64,000 nucleotides of DNA. Source: Hemerocallis citrina. Lineage: Eukaryota; Streptophyta; Magnoliopsida; Asparagales; Asphodelaceae. Below are positions 36,729 to 47,638 of this stretch, piece by piece; the first letter of the stretch is position 1, and each line of letters starts with the position of its first letter. The notes under the pieces were generated by a model. It saw only the letters and a list, made by a program, of their open reading frames with translations. It had not been told where the DNA came from and did no database searches. The translations under genes were made by a program, and so were the position numbers. The stretch is from NCBI GenBank assembly GCA_017893485.1, contig CM030361.1:307611224-307675223 (forward strand), read 5' to 3'.

Positions 36729-39002
36729 ATGGACAGGGCTCAGTCCGGCTCATCAGCGTCGACGTCTGGGGGGGAGGTGGAGCCTATCTCTGACTCGACG
36801 TCCTGGGAGGAGCCCGTACTCGAGGAGGAGTCAGTGCACGTTGACGAGTCTTCTGACACGGTTTCGTGGGAGGAACCGGTGGTTGAGGAGGCGGCACATG
36901 GTGCGAGGCGGTCGCGCTCTCGTCGTCCCTTCGTGGTGGAGAGCAATGAGTCGGAGGAAGCGACTGATGGTTCGGACGACGTCCGTGTTTTGGAGCCGGC
37001 TACCGAGGGTGAGAGAGGCGAGGGCGGCATTGTAAGGAGATCCACGGTTCCGGGGGCAGGCCCGAGTTCCATGCTGACTGGTCGGGGGCCCTTATTCACT
37101 CCCTCGTCGGAGCGGTCCGAGAAGAGGAAGAAGGCTCCGAGGAAGGTAGGGTTGGGAACTGGTGGCTCGAGCCAGGGGACTGGTTCGCCCGCGCAGCCGA
37201 AGCATTTCCGTCAGTATCCTGACGACCTATCCGACCAGGAGCTCTTTGGTGTGCAGGCCTCTTCGCCGAGTCAGACGAGAGTGTTGATGGACGCGATTCT
37301 GACCGCCTTGGATGGCGGGGATTTGGAAGTCTTGCAGTTGGCGTACCACATAGGTCCTAGTTACGAATTGATGCTGCCGAGCTCTACTCTACGCCCAACC
37401 GATCCCCTGTCTGCTTGGTATTGTGTCTTCCCTGTGGACGCGTTTATTTCCGGACTGAGGCTGCCGGTCCATCCGTTTGTTCGGGAAGTGTTGAACTGGG
37501 CCTCCTTGGCGCCGATGCAGTATGGGCCGAACTCTTGGGAGCAGATAATCAGCTTTGTACTGATGTGCGAGGAGCAACGGGTACCCTTGCGCTTGAACGT
37601 GTTCCGAGCGACGCTGATGTTTTGTTTGGCAGCCGAGGGGGTTTACTATATCTCCCCCCGGAGCAGGAGGAAGGTTGTTCATAGCCACCCTGACTCTATT
37701 AAGGACTGGAGGAAAAAGTATCTGGTGATCCGGAGTGAAGAGCCCTGGGACATTCCGACTCGATGGAACTACTCCAAGCCGAGTTATCCTGCGACGGGGC
37801 AGGGGGATCTGACGGTCGAGGAGTGGGGGTTTGTCGAGCGTCTTCGTTTGTCCCCTAATATTAATTGGACGAAGGTGACGGAGGTTCGCCTGGCGAGCGT
37901 TGGACTGAGCCCCGCCGTTCTCCGTATGTAGTTGTTTCTTTTCCCTCGATCCTTTCGTACATTCTTGCTCATTGCTCTTAATGGTTTTTTCTGCAGATAT
38001 GGATGAGACGTCGATCCAAGCAAGGCGGCTCGCCATGAAGAAGGAAAATGCCGAGAAGAAGAAGGCGGAGGCGGCGAAGAGGCCGAGGGAGCTGCCCCTT
38101 GTTATCTCGGGGGTACCGCTTGAGCCGAGGGCTAAGAGGACTCGTTCGGAGACGGGCAAGGGGGGTGCCCCTTTGAGGGGTAAGGGCCCGGCGAGGGCAT
38201 ACGATCTTGATAAGGGGAAAGGTCCCTTGGTAGGGGTCGAGGAGGAGGACCCGGTGGCGGAGTTGTTGCGGCAGCGGTGGACGCCGGACTGGTCGGTTCG
38301 GATGAGCGACTGTCTGACCGAGGAAGCCCAGGCCGTAGAGGTGGTGGAGAAGCTGGCAACGCCTCGCGATCGCCAGATGATGGAGAACGAGCCCGTGGAG
38401 GTGGCATTCACGCGCCTGGCGCAGGCCACCGTGTCGGTAAGCTTGTCGACCTCCTCCTTTCCGTTTGGTCTTGCCTCAGGAGTTTTCTTCTTATCTGCTT
38501 CTTTCGGCCGCAGGCTTGTATGCAGGGAGCTAATGTAAAGAATCTCTACGAAGCGTCCCTGTCACAAGAGCGTGCTCGGGCGGACAAGAGCGGACGAGGG
38601 ACGAAGGAGATGCGGATCGAGCTCGAGGGTTCGCGTCAGAGGGAGCAGCAGATGAAGCTGGAGCTCGAGGCCAAGGACACCGAGTGGGAGAAGAGGGTGG
38701 CCTCCTTGAAGAGGAAGTTTGCCAAGGAGAAGGGGGAGTTAATAGCCGCGTTCGCCAATGAGAGGAAAGAGCTGACGGATGCGGGCCAGCGGATGGTGAT
38801 AGCCGCCCAGGATGAGTGCTACGCGAAGGTGCTCAGTCACGTGAGGCATTTCTATCCGACCCTCGATCTGTCGAACTTCGAGTACGACATGGAGATTGAT
38901 GGGACCCCGAAGGTCCCTGCCGGAGAGGGGCTCGTTGACACCCCGGCCGTTGATCGTTCTGTGAACCCGATCGACGCCGAGGAGGGAAATCGAGTTGTAT
39001 AG
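36729..39002 (+). CDS. Spliced antisense gene of G1 (putative gypsy-type transposon protein, 707 aa)
   Basis: Exons are 36729-37923, 37997-38436 and 38514-39002, with GT-AG introns (C|GTATGT...CTGCAG|AT; TCG|GTAAGC...CCGCAG|GC) and matching phases. There are no internal stops. The N-terminus is acidic and Ser-rich (MDRAQSGSSASTSGGEVEP). The central domain (about residues 205-360) reads YELMLPSSTLRPTDPLSAW, ISGLRLPVHPFVREVLNWAS, MQYGPNSWEQ and VYYISPRSRRKVVHSHPDSI. I match this to the Pfam 'putative gypsy type transposon' group (Transposase_28) from memory. A Lys/Glu-rich, nuclear-signal-like middle and a long coiled coil (about residues 560-650) follow. It lies opposite to gag. Function unknown. 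Homologues in G2 and G3 keep the same introns. Confidence 0.75.
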
Positions 39003-39856
39003 TTTTGTCTTTCTTTCTTTTTTTCCTCCTTTCGATTGTATTTGCCTCCCGCGGACTGGCCCCCGCCTTTTCGTGTTTATATATAAAAAAGTAACTCGGA
39101 CTTGCCAAGGGTTTCGATTCCGGTTGTTTCCGGATCTCCCCGCTTATGTGCTTCGAGTTGGCTCACTTCGTAGGTTGCGGCTTCTCCTCCCGAGGTGGGC
39201 CCCCGTCGTTCCGACGTGGCGTGCCGCTCGAGACGAGGGGAGTATTTCTGTAACGGCCTTTGCCCCGGTTGACGGTATATAAAGTGATGAAGGGGATGTG
39301 GCTCGGCCTTATTGTTTCGCGAGGAATTGGAGTGGGGCGAGGTGACGCCTTGGGGGTCGACCCCCTAACCGGGTATTAGGTCGGGTCTGCCGAGGTGTTT
39401 GGAGTACGATGCAACGAGATTTCCTTAGTATAAGATAGGGGGGGCCGCTAAAAACGGTCCTATGCAAAGGAAAGCTTTACAAAAGGTTTACTTCTAGTTA
39501 AGTTAAAGTCTAGGCTTGCTCTTTGCAGGAGTTCACTGGGTGCTAGGCGTCAAGGGGGAACCTCTCTGGTTCGGCGGTAGGTCCGGGGGTAGGGCTGTCC
39601 TTCTTAGGTTAGAGCATGACGGCGTTGGGGGGGAACATTGCTCCTCCGTCGATGGTCATGCAGCACGACCGCGTTGCTACTTGGCTGCTTCGGACGGCGC
39701 CGACCCCGTGTGGGGTGGAAGATTCGAGCTCCGAATGGTAGGCCGAAGGCCTCGCTTGGAGGGAGCATAATCTGGATCGGCCGAGTATGGCATTGTTAGC
39801 TGTCTTGGCGCTGTGACAATCCCTTCTAGCTCGATAGGGATGTCGTAAAACCCATG

Positions 39857-41725
39857 TTAGGTGTATCCGGCCGGTTGGAGCTTGCCTCTAGGTAACTTCA
39901 GTTTCTCGAAGGCTTTGAGGGAAAGAATGTTCGCCAAGCTGCCGTAGTCGACAAGGATCTGGCGAACTTCACACTTAGCCATGCGGAGGCTAATGACGAG
40001 GGCGTCACAGTGGGGGAGGCGAACGCCTTCGAGGTCCTCCCCTGGGAAGGAGACTGGCGCGGTTTGTAGCTCGGGAGTGGGATCGTCTTGGACAGTATTC
40101 ATCCCTCGGAGGAAGGCTTTTCGGAAAGTATTTGATTCTCCTCCTATTAGCCCTCCATGGGCTCAATGTAAGATGAAAGGTGTGTCCGCGGCTCCCTCGG
40201 ACTCGGGATCCCGACCCGGTATGCGGCTCGGAGGGGGGTTCGGGGGCGAGTGTATCCCGCTCCTAGTATCTCGTCGACCCCGCGGGACTTCTCGGGTGAA
40301 TTCTCGGAGGTATCCTCTGGAGATGAGTTCCTCAATCTCGTCTTTCAGGGCCCGGCATTGATCTGTGTCCTGTCCATGGTCCTGGTGGAAGCGGCAGTAG
40401 AAGCGCTGATCTCGGTTCTTGCCGTTGTTAGGTCGGGGAGGTAGTCGAACAATGCCTTTGTCTTCGATTTCTAGGAGGATGGCGGATATGTTGTGCGTCA
40501 AGGGAGTGTATCTCTCGAAGCGGGGGACCGGCGGGACCTTCTTCATGGCCCCCGGGTCCCTTGGAGCTTTCTTCGATGGTTCGACTTCTTCGGTCTTCCG
40601 CTTTCCCTTCCCGGTGTCATCCCTGGTATCTTCGGGGTTAAGGGCCTCTTCTGCCCTAATGTATTTCTCGACCCTACCGAGGAGGTCGGGGAAGTCGACG
40701 GGGGGTTTCTTCGCCAGAGAAGCCTTCAGCTGTCCGTGACGGACGTTGTGACGGAATGCTGCTGAAGCGACGCCCGGGTCGAGGGAGGAGACCGACCTTG
40801 CCTCAGCGGTAAATCTCCGGACGAACACTCTGAGTGATTCCCCCTCTAACTGTTTGAGTCCGAGTAACGAGGCGCTGGTCCTTTCGGTCTTCCGGCTGGT
40901 GACGAAGTGGGCGAGAAAATTGCCCTCGAGTTGGTCGAAGGAGTAAACGGAGCCAGGGGCGAGCTTCGAGAACCACTCACGAGCGGGACCCCGAAGGGTG
41001 GCAGGGAAGGCTCGGCATAGCAGGGGATCCGAGGCGCTGTGAATCATCATGAGGGTTTTGAAACCCCCCATGTGATCAGCAGGATCTCCCTCGCCGTCGT
41101 AGGTCTCGAACTGAGGGGGTCGGAAATTCCTGGGTATTTCTGCTTGGAGGATGGGGGTGGAGAAGGGAGGACGGACAGGTCTGTACCCCTGAGTCGCTCT
41201 TCGGCCGCCGTCCCCTATGTGATCGAGGCGATCCTCCATCCATTGTAGGCGCCTTAGGAGAACGTCATCATCCTGAGGCTGGATTATTGAAGGGCGGGAC
41301 GCGCTGGCTTCGGCGTCCGACCCTGCTTGGGAATGGGTTGTTTCTTCCCTGGGGGTCCGTCGGAGGGCTCCCAGAATTTCTCTTCGGAAGTCTTGGAGCT
41401 CCTTGTGAGTGACGGGGGCTCCACCGACTTGGTTTGGTTGGTCCGAGGGTTGTCTTCCGACTCGGCTGAGCGCGGATCTTCGTACCTCGGGCGGCGGTTT
41501 CGGACGGTTCGGGACCGGGTTGGAAGCGGCCCTTCCCCTGCGGCGGGTAATCCCGCGGTTGAGGATTATTCCCCGGAGGTCGGGCTGGGCTGGCCGGCCG
41601 ACGCTCCTTTGGGACTCCCGAGGGAGAGCCTTGTGTTTCGACGTGCGTGGCCTGGCTTCATCAGTGGGTGGGGGCGAGTCCCGTTGGTTGACGGAGGAAG
41701 CAGCCCCCTTGCCTTTGGAGGCCAT
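39857..41725 (-). pseudogene. G1 gag and truncated protease, one stop codon
   Basis: From ATG 41725 (MASKGKGAASSV) the frame is open to TGA at 40165-40163 and continues in the same frame to 39857. It has a disordered Pro/Arg-rich N-terminus and a retrotransposon gag capsid domain (IPRNFRPPQFETYDGEGDP, PLLCRAFPATLRGPAREWFS, FVTSRKTERTSASLLGLKQ). A CHHC-like zinc motif follows (FYCRFHQDHGQDTDQC), then an aspartic-protease-like stretch (QILVDYGSLANIL). The usual D-T/S-G catalytic triad is D-Y-G here, so protease activity is doubtful. Coding similarity stops after about 39857, where pol should continue. Gag forms the virus-like particle that packages element RNA. Confidence 0.85.
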
Positions 41726-41784
41726 GAGGATTCGGCTGTCGATGGCCTTTGAGGGTCTGGGTCGGATCGGCTTCTGGAGCAGCG

Positions 41785-41804
41785 TTCCCACAGACGGCGC
41801 CAAC
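41785..41804 (-). other. G1 primer-binding site
   Basis: Just inside the 5' LTR the minus strand reads TTGGCGCCGTCTGTGGGAA. The first nine bases after the leading T (TGGCGCCGT) match the complement of a plant tRNA-Asp 3' end. Assignment to that tRNA is tentative. Confidence 0.65.
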
Positions 41805-41805
41805 C

Positions 41806-42597
41806 TGATGCTGTTTATTTCTGAGGAACGTGTGGAAGCACCAGGTGTGAGTTCGAACTCAATTTGTATTGAAGGAGATTGCCGCTCGTCTGCCGACCTT
41901 CAGTTGACCTTCTGGGACCTACGATAAGCTCGGAAAGATGTTGAAGGTTGGGCTCGGATCGGAAGGGTCGGATCCGAGGTCTTGTGTACCTGCAGACGGT
42001 CCTGAAACACCGGGGTTTGTCCCGGTGGCGGACCCTCCGACGCTCTAGTCAGTCTCTGTGAGAGAGTAGCAATAACTAGGTATATTTAAGTGGCAAAAGA
42101 TTGATTACCTCAAAAGGTGGGTGTGGGTCTAGTATTTATAGAGAATCCCAACCGGGTTTGGTTCCACTTGGGGGCCGGGTTTGGATCCGAAAGCCCATGG
42201 GCCTGACGTGGCAGAAGGCCCACGGGGTTTAGGGCGGACGTGGCGATACCAGGAGTGGTATAAGGCTGACGTGGCGAAACCCTTGGCGGTATTTGGAGCT
42301 GACGTGGCCCATCGTGAGCCTCCTGTGCCTCTGGGGGGAATCGGAGGGCCTAGGCTGCGCCAGGTCATCCTTCTGCCCCGCCAGAGAGGGGGGACGGCCT
42401 GTGGGACTGCCCCGGATCGGACTCCGAGGGCTACTGAGGCTCGTCGGTACGAGGAGGCCAGTACCGTGAGGGCAAACACGAGGTTCGGCACCGACCCAGA
42501 AGTGGTCCGGAGCCGAAGCAGGTTGTTATTTTTACTTTTCTGAGTAGGAATAGTATTGGGCCCTGGTTGGGCCTCAGGCCATTTTTACACTGTCACA
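41806..42597 (-). repeat. G1 5' LTR
   Basis: 792 bp, about 99% identical to 33604-34394 by eye. Visible differences include TAAGCTCGG for TGAGCTCGG, GGTCCTG for GGCCTTG, one extra T in TATATTTAAG, CCCACGGGG for CCCAGGGGG, and GAAGCAGG for GAACCAGG. Confidence 0.92.
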
Positions 42598-43625
42598 ATT
42601 CCCTATATCGTTATCTTGTGTTCTTGTGATCTTGTAATCTTGTGATTTGTAGCATCTAATGGAAAAATTATCGTTATGGATGGAACATTGTTATCGTTCC
42701 CAAGTACATGAACTATAAAGTCCACCACTTAAGTCTAAACGAAATTGATTGTATGCATCGAACCTGTAGTATGGGATGCAGCAGTACATGCATTAGTTAG
42801 GATTAAAATGATTAATAGACATAAGGATTGACACATCACCGCCACTGCATATTGTCCATCATTGTTCCTATTGATATCGAATATTGGCTAAGTGTTACCG
42901 TTATTGATCATTGATTACCGTTACCGAATATTGCATCATTGTTTATAGCCATTGTATCGATTACCGTGATCTTAGTTATTGATTATCATGTCATGTTATT
43001 GATTCCTATCGATCCATTGAAATCATTGTTATACCGTTATTCCATTTTCCTCTATTTTCTCTACTTGCTGTCCATGACTTGCTCTAAGGACAATTTTTCT
43101 CCTCTTTTTAGATGAAGTGTTTACAGGTGTTAATGGAGAATTGCCTGCTGGAATTGGAGAACAAAGATTCTGAAGATTTACTGCTTTATAGTTGCTTATT
43201 GTTTTATTGAACTATTGTTATTTCATTGTTTTGGGCTTATAACCCGAATATTGCTATTTGTTTCCGGACGTTGGAATATTATTGTATTTGGATATTTTTA
43301 TTACTTCATTCCAAATATTATTTTTCATGAGATTATTATTATCTGTGCAATTATTCTATATTGTTTATATTGTTGAGTTGATCGGATAAACAGCTTATGG
43401 TGACGTTAGTCATTCGCCGGGTCAATTTCATGTACTCGTATTCCGTATTTTTGGGAAGCGAGGCATGACAGATATATAGCTTGAGAGGCGACTCCTCGAA
43501 ATCCATGAAAAGCCTGACATCATCAGATCCACGTGTCACCACCATATTGGACCACAGACCGTCTGAATTTCCGTGGCCATCACACTTGATGCTCGGCTAA
43601 CACCTTACAAAAAACACCAAATGGC

Positions 43626-45120
43626 GAGCACCCACCTAGCTTTTTCCAACAAAGCTTCCTACCAAAAGGCCAAGTCTGGGGGCTCGACGCTCGGCAAGTA
43701 CGGCGAGCACCCACCTAGCTTTTTCCAACAAAGCTGCCTAACAAAAGCCAAGTCTCGGGGCTCGACGCTCGCAAGTACGGCGAGCACCCATCTAGCTTTT
43801 TCCAACAAAGCTGTCTATCAAAGGCCAAGTCTGGGGGCTCGATGCTCGGTAAGTACGGCGAGCATCCACCTAGCTTTTTCTAAACAAAGATGCCCCTTGA
43901 GACTCGGAGCTCGGCAGTGACCTCGAGCACCCACTCATTTTCTCCCTGAAATTGCCTCACCCGAAGCTCTCTAAGCCGGCCCTATGAGCTCGGATCTCGG
44001 TAGTGACCTTGAGCACCCAGTCAGTTTCTCCCTAAAGGTGCCTCACTCGAAGCTCTCCGAGCCAACCCTACAAGTTCGGAGCTCGGCAGTGACCTCGAGC
44101 ACCCACTCAGCTTCTCCCTGAAATTGCCTCACTCGAAGCTCTCCGATCTTCGAGCTTGGCAGTGACCTTGAACACCCACTCAGCTTCTCCCTGAAGGTGC
44201 CTCACTCGAAGCTCTCCGAGCCGACCCTACAAGCTCGGAGCTCGACAGTGACCTCGAGCACCTGCTCAGCTTCTCCCTGAAGTTGCTTCACTCGAAGCTC
44301 TCCGAGCCGACCCTACAAGCTCAGAGCTCGGTAGTGACCTCGAGCACCCACCTAGCTCCTCCCTGAAGTTGCCTTACTTGAAGATCTCTGAGCCGACCCT
44401 ACAAGATCAGAGCTCGCAAGTGACCTCAAGCACCCACTCAGCTTCTCCCTGAAGTTGCCTCACTCGAAGCTCTCCGAGCCGGCCCTACGAGCTCAGAGCT
44501 CGGCAGTGACTTCGAGCACCCACTCAGCTCCTCCCTGAAGTTTCCTCACCCGAAGCTGTTCGAGCCGGCCTTACGAGCTCGGAGCTCAGAGCCGGCCCTA
44601 CGAGCTCGGAGCTCGGAGCCGGCAGTGACCATGAGCACCCACTCAGCTTCTTCCTAAAGGTGCCTCACTCGAAGCTCTCCGAGCTGACCCTACAAGCTCG
44701 GAGCTCGGCAGTGACCTCGAGCACACACTTAGCTTCTCGCTGAAGTTGCTTCACTCGAACTCTCCGAGCCGACCCTACAAGCTCGGAGCTCGGCAGTGAC
44801 CTTGAGCACCCACTCATCTTCGACCTGAAGTTGCCTCACTCAAAGCTCTCCGAGCCGGCCCTACAAGCTCAGAGCTCGGCAGTGACCTTGAGCACCCACT
44901 TAGCATCTCCCTGAAGTTGCTTCACTCGAAGCTCTCCGAGCTGACCCTACGCGGCAATGACCTCGAGCACCCACTTAGCTCCTTTTGAAGTTGCCTCACT
45001 CGAAGCTCTCCGAGCTGACCCTACAAGCTCGGAGCTCGGCAATGACCTCAAGCACCCGCTCAGCTCGCTAAAGCTACCTCACTCAAAACTCTCCGAGCCG
45101 ACCTTCTAAACTCGGAGCTC
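43626..45120. repeat. G3 tandem array (about 75-bp and 86-bp units)
   Basis: First come three to four units of about 75 bp (GAGCACCCACCTAGCTTTTTC... to ...CTCGACGCTCG; 43626-43880). About fourteen units of roughly 86 bp follow, with the core GAGCACCCACTCAGCTTCTC, CACTCGAAGCTCTCCGAGCC and GAGCTCGGCAGTGACC. It occupies the same position in G3 as the 176-bp array does in G1. Confidence 0.85.
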
Positions 45121-45423
45121 TATGGCGATAGCAAGCACACGTCTAACTCCTCTCTCTGAGCTCCCCTTACAAAGGGCTCGGCACCTGGCGGACGAAGTCG
45201 CCCTCGGCCTTCGGCCCTCGTCCTCCGTCCCTCAACCGTCGGCCCTCTGTCTCGGCCCTCGGCCTTCGGCCTTCGACCAGAGTTGCGGCCAGTTCTAATA
45301 AACATCTCCCAGGGATTCAGAGCAATAAATCTTCGCCAAATACTCCCCTCCTCATCACTTCCAACAGAGACCGACTACTCCTACACGGCTGGGTTACACA
45401 GCCCTCCAGGAGTGGAGGGCTTA

Positions 45424-45845
45424 TAATGTGGTATAGGTGACGTGGCCCAATCAGGGCCATCAGATCTCCTCATATTACGCTCTCCTGTGATCATCAGGTC
45501 AACAAGTCCAACGGGCTTCTGGAAACTCTAGCCCACAGGCAAACGTGTATGACCCGGCCCGCCAGAGGCCCAGACCCGTTTACCCATGTCTATAAATACC
45601 AGGCCCCCTCCTCACTTTAAAAGGTAATCAATCTTTCTCCACATGATTCGTAGCTACTGTTGCATTCTCAGTAACTGATTAGATCGTCAGAGGGTCTGTC
45701 TCCGGGAACTCTCCCGGGGTCTCTAGGCATTGTGCAGGTCCGAATATCTGAGCCGAGCTCCCAATATCCGAGCCGAGCTACGAATCTCAACCTACTTCCT
45801 GCAACTCCCGAGCCGGTCCTACGATCGGAGATCAAACCAACATCA
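45424..45845 (+). repeat. G3 3' LTR
   Basis: About 422 bp, starting TAATGTGGTATAGG directly after a polypurine tract and ending AAACCAACATCA. G2's LTR has perfect inverted ends TGATG/CATCA; here the first base pair has decayed. A TATA box (TATAAATACC) lies at 45591-45600. The LTR ends 320 bp upstream of the JINGUBANG-like start codon, in the same orientation. Confidence 0.75.
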
Positions 45846-46165
45846 GTATGGTGTTTTCCGCTTCACAAAATTCAAGAATTTACACCCGTTGATCCCATAT
45901 TCAAAAGAAAACAAACAGCATCACACGTATATATTGGAGGGTGCTTAATTATGCCCATATTTGTGTTTCAAGAATGTAAACATTCTGTTACTTGGTTGAA
46001 AAAGAACCCTCGTTTTAGGGCAACCCGCAACCCTAGCCTCCCTCCACTCCCTCCCTCACACTTGTCGCCACTCCTCTTCCCTTTTCTATTAACTCCCTCT
46101 CTGCCCCCTCTTTCCCACACCTTTAGCTCTCCTCAATCATCACCACCTCCTCCTCCTCCTCCTCC

Positions 46166-47638
46166 ATGAAGAAATCCCACAAGGGTAGCCGCCACGGCGG
46201 TGATGGCGGCGGAAGCAAGCGAGGCAGTGGAAGCAAAGCGAGCGGGAAATACTCGACCCTGGTTAAGTCGACCTCCGAAGAAGACATCTCCTCCAACCGC
46301 GACAGCAGTGCCTCTGCCGCCAGCCCGGCCTACCTATCCGACCGCAGCAGCAGCAGCACCACCAACAACACCGGCGCCGCCAACTCTTCCTCCTCCATCG
46401 CCTCTGATGCCTCCTCGTCCCCCTTCGCCATGTCCCCTTGGAACAACGTCGACACCTCCAACTCCCCTTGGTACCCTAACTCAGACCCCGGCCTCACCAC
46501 CACCAACTTGTTCCCTCCCGGCACCGGCCTCGTCGGCTCCCTTGTCCGCGAGGAAGGCCACATTTACTCCCTCGCCGCTTTCGGTGACCTCCTCTACACC
46601 GGCTCCGACAGCAAGAACATCCGTGTTTGGAAGAACCAGAAGGACTACTCGGCTTTCAAATCCACCAGCGGCCTCGTCAAAACCATCGTCATCTCCTCCG
46701 ACCACCGGATATTCACCGGCCACCAGGACGGAAAGATTCGGGTCTGGGTCGTCTCACCCAAGAACCCGAAGGACCACAGGCGGGTCGGGACCCTACCCAG
46801 GTTGAAGGACTTCTTGAAGAGCTCCATGAACCCGCACAACTACGTCGAGTCCCGCAGGAAGAATCAGAAGAGCGGGGTCTGGATCAGGCATTCCGACGCG
46901 GTCTCGACCCTCAGCCTCAGCGAGGACCAGACCCTGCTCTACTCCGGCTCCTGGGACCGGACGTTCAAGGTGTGGCGCCTCGCCGACTCCAGGTGCCTCG
47001 AGTCTGTCAACGCGCACGACGATGCGGTGAACGCGATGGTCAACGCGTTCGACGTCTACGTCTTCACTGGGTCGGCTGACGGAACGGTGAAGGTGTGGAA
47101 GAGGGAGTACTCTTCGTCTGCGGCGGCGGGAAAGGGGACGACGACGACTAGGCACGTGGAGGTTCAGACATTGCTGAGGCAGGAGTCGGCGGTGACGGCA
47201 CTGGCGGTGAACCGGATGACCGGGGTGGTTTACTGCGGGTCGTCGGACGGGGCGGTGAATCTGTGGTCAAAGGGGGGGTTGGCGCACGGCGGGGTGCTAC
47301 GTGGGCACAAGCTGGCGGTGCTTTGCCTGGCGGCGGCAGGGAGTTTGCTGTTCTCAGGGTCTGCTGATAAGACGATATGCGTGTGGGGTAGTTTGGAGGT
47401 TGGAGGGGCCCACGTGTGTCTGTCGGTGCTGACCGGACATACTGGGCCGGTTAAGTGCCTGACAACGGAGGAAGACCACACCGGCGGCGATGATCGGGTG
47501 GGGCCCGGGAAGTTGTGGGTGTTGTACAGTGGAAGCCTCGATAAGTCGGTGAAGGTTTGGAAGGTGTGTGATACAGCAGCAGCAGGAGTGAGGTCATCAT
47601 CATGTGGGCCACCACCAAAATATGATGATTCATTTTAA
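46166..47638 (+). CDS. JGB: JINGUBANG-like WD40 repeat protein
   Basis: A single-exon gene of 490 aa. The Ser/Gly-rich, Lys-containing N-terminus (about 115 residues) is followed by a WD40 propeller. [20 protein letters not shown] begins blade 1. Clear blades include [22 protein letters not shown] with [22 protein letters not shown] with [37 protein letters not shown] and [14 protein letters not shown]. The linker [19 protein letters not shown] is typical of plant JINGUBANG-type proteins, of which the Arabidopsis member restrains pollen germination. Length and the lack of introns fit the family. The ATG follows a CCTCCTCC leader. Which paralogue it is cannot be told. GC content is high compared with its surroundings. 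The G3 LTR lies just upstream. Confidence 0.85.
   Translation: MKKSHKGSRHGGDGGGSKRGSGSKASGKYSTLVKSTSEEDISSNRDSSASAASPAYLSDRSSSSTTNNTGAANSSSSIASDASSSPFAMSPWNNVDTSNSPWYPNSDPGLTTTNLFPPGTGLVGSLVREEGHIYSLAAFGDLLYTGSDSKNIRVWKNQKDYSAFKSTSGLVKTIVISSDHRIFTGHQDGKIRVWVVSPKNPKDHRRVGTLPRLKDFLKSSMNPHNYVESRRKNQKSGVWIRHSDAVSTLSLSEDQTLLYSGSWDRTFKVWRLADSRCLESVNAHDDAVNAMVNAFDVYVFTGSADGTVKVWKREYSSSAAAGKGTTTTRHVEVQTLLRQESAVTALAVNRMTGVVYCGSSDGAVNLWSKGGLAHGGVLRGHKLAVLCLAAAGSLLFSGSADKTICVWGSLEVGGAHVCLSVLTGHTGPVKCLTTEEDHTGGDDRVGPGKLWVLYSGSLDKSVKVWKVCDTAAAGVRSSSCGPPPKYDDSF

Larger units (their letters stand above)
33604..42597 (-). mobile_element. Tat-like Ty3/gypsy retrotransposon G1, complete but lacking RT and integrase
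   Basis: 8,994 bp with two LTRs, flanked by a perfect TSD, ATTCC (33599-33603 and 42598-42602). Read on the minus strand: 5' LTR 42597-41806, primer-binding site, gag-protease 41725 to about 39857, an antisense spliced gene (plus strand 36729-39002), a 176-bp tandem array, a polypurine tract, and the 3' LTR 34394-33604. Reverse transcriptase, RNase H and integrase are absent, so it is non-autonomous. The LTRs differ at about 8 of 791 positions, indicating a young insertion. Confidence 0.9.
30424..43470 (+). mobile_element. Solo LTR (Tekay/Del-like, about 4.05 kb) split by G1
   Basis: It begins TGTAACCCCCATTCCCGC and ends GAAGCGAGGCATGACA, flanked by a perfect 5-bp TSD, GATAT (30419-30423 and 43471-43475). 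After removing G1 and its TSD, about 4,048 bp remain. This length and the TGTAACCCC start fit LTRs of Tekay/Del chromoviruses. A TATA box (TTATAAATACAA at about 31818) and a CT-rich leader follow the U3-like part. No internal domain is present, hence a solo LTR. It also hosts an inverted-repeat element at 30667-31358. Confidence 0.8.
27060..45845 (+). mobile_element. Truncated Tat-like Ty3/gypsy element G3, split by nested insertions
   Basis: G3 consists of antisense genes (27342-30275), then 30276-30423, then after the nested insertion 43476-45423 with its tandem array, a polypurine tract (about 45406-45423, AGGAGTGGAGGGCTTA) and a 3' LTR (45424-45845). The order mirrors G1 and G2, so G3's own gag-pol would have been on the plus strand to the left; it is gone. 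The left edge at about 27060 is approximate. The segment 30424-43470 is a later insertion with a perfect TSD. Confidence 0.75.

Noticed and set aside
43626..45120. CRISPR-like direct repeats
   Set aside because: Units are contiguous tandem copies without unique spacers, in a plant retrotransposon.
46200..46805. Pro/Thr-rich ORF overlapping the WD40 gene
   Set aside because: An out-of-frame shadow of the GC-rich JINGUBANG-like CDS.
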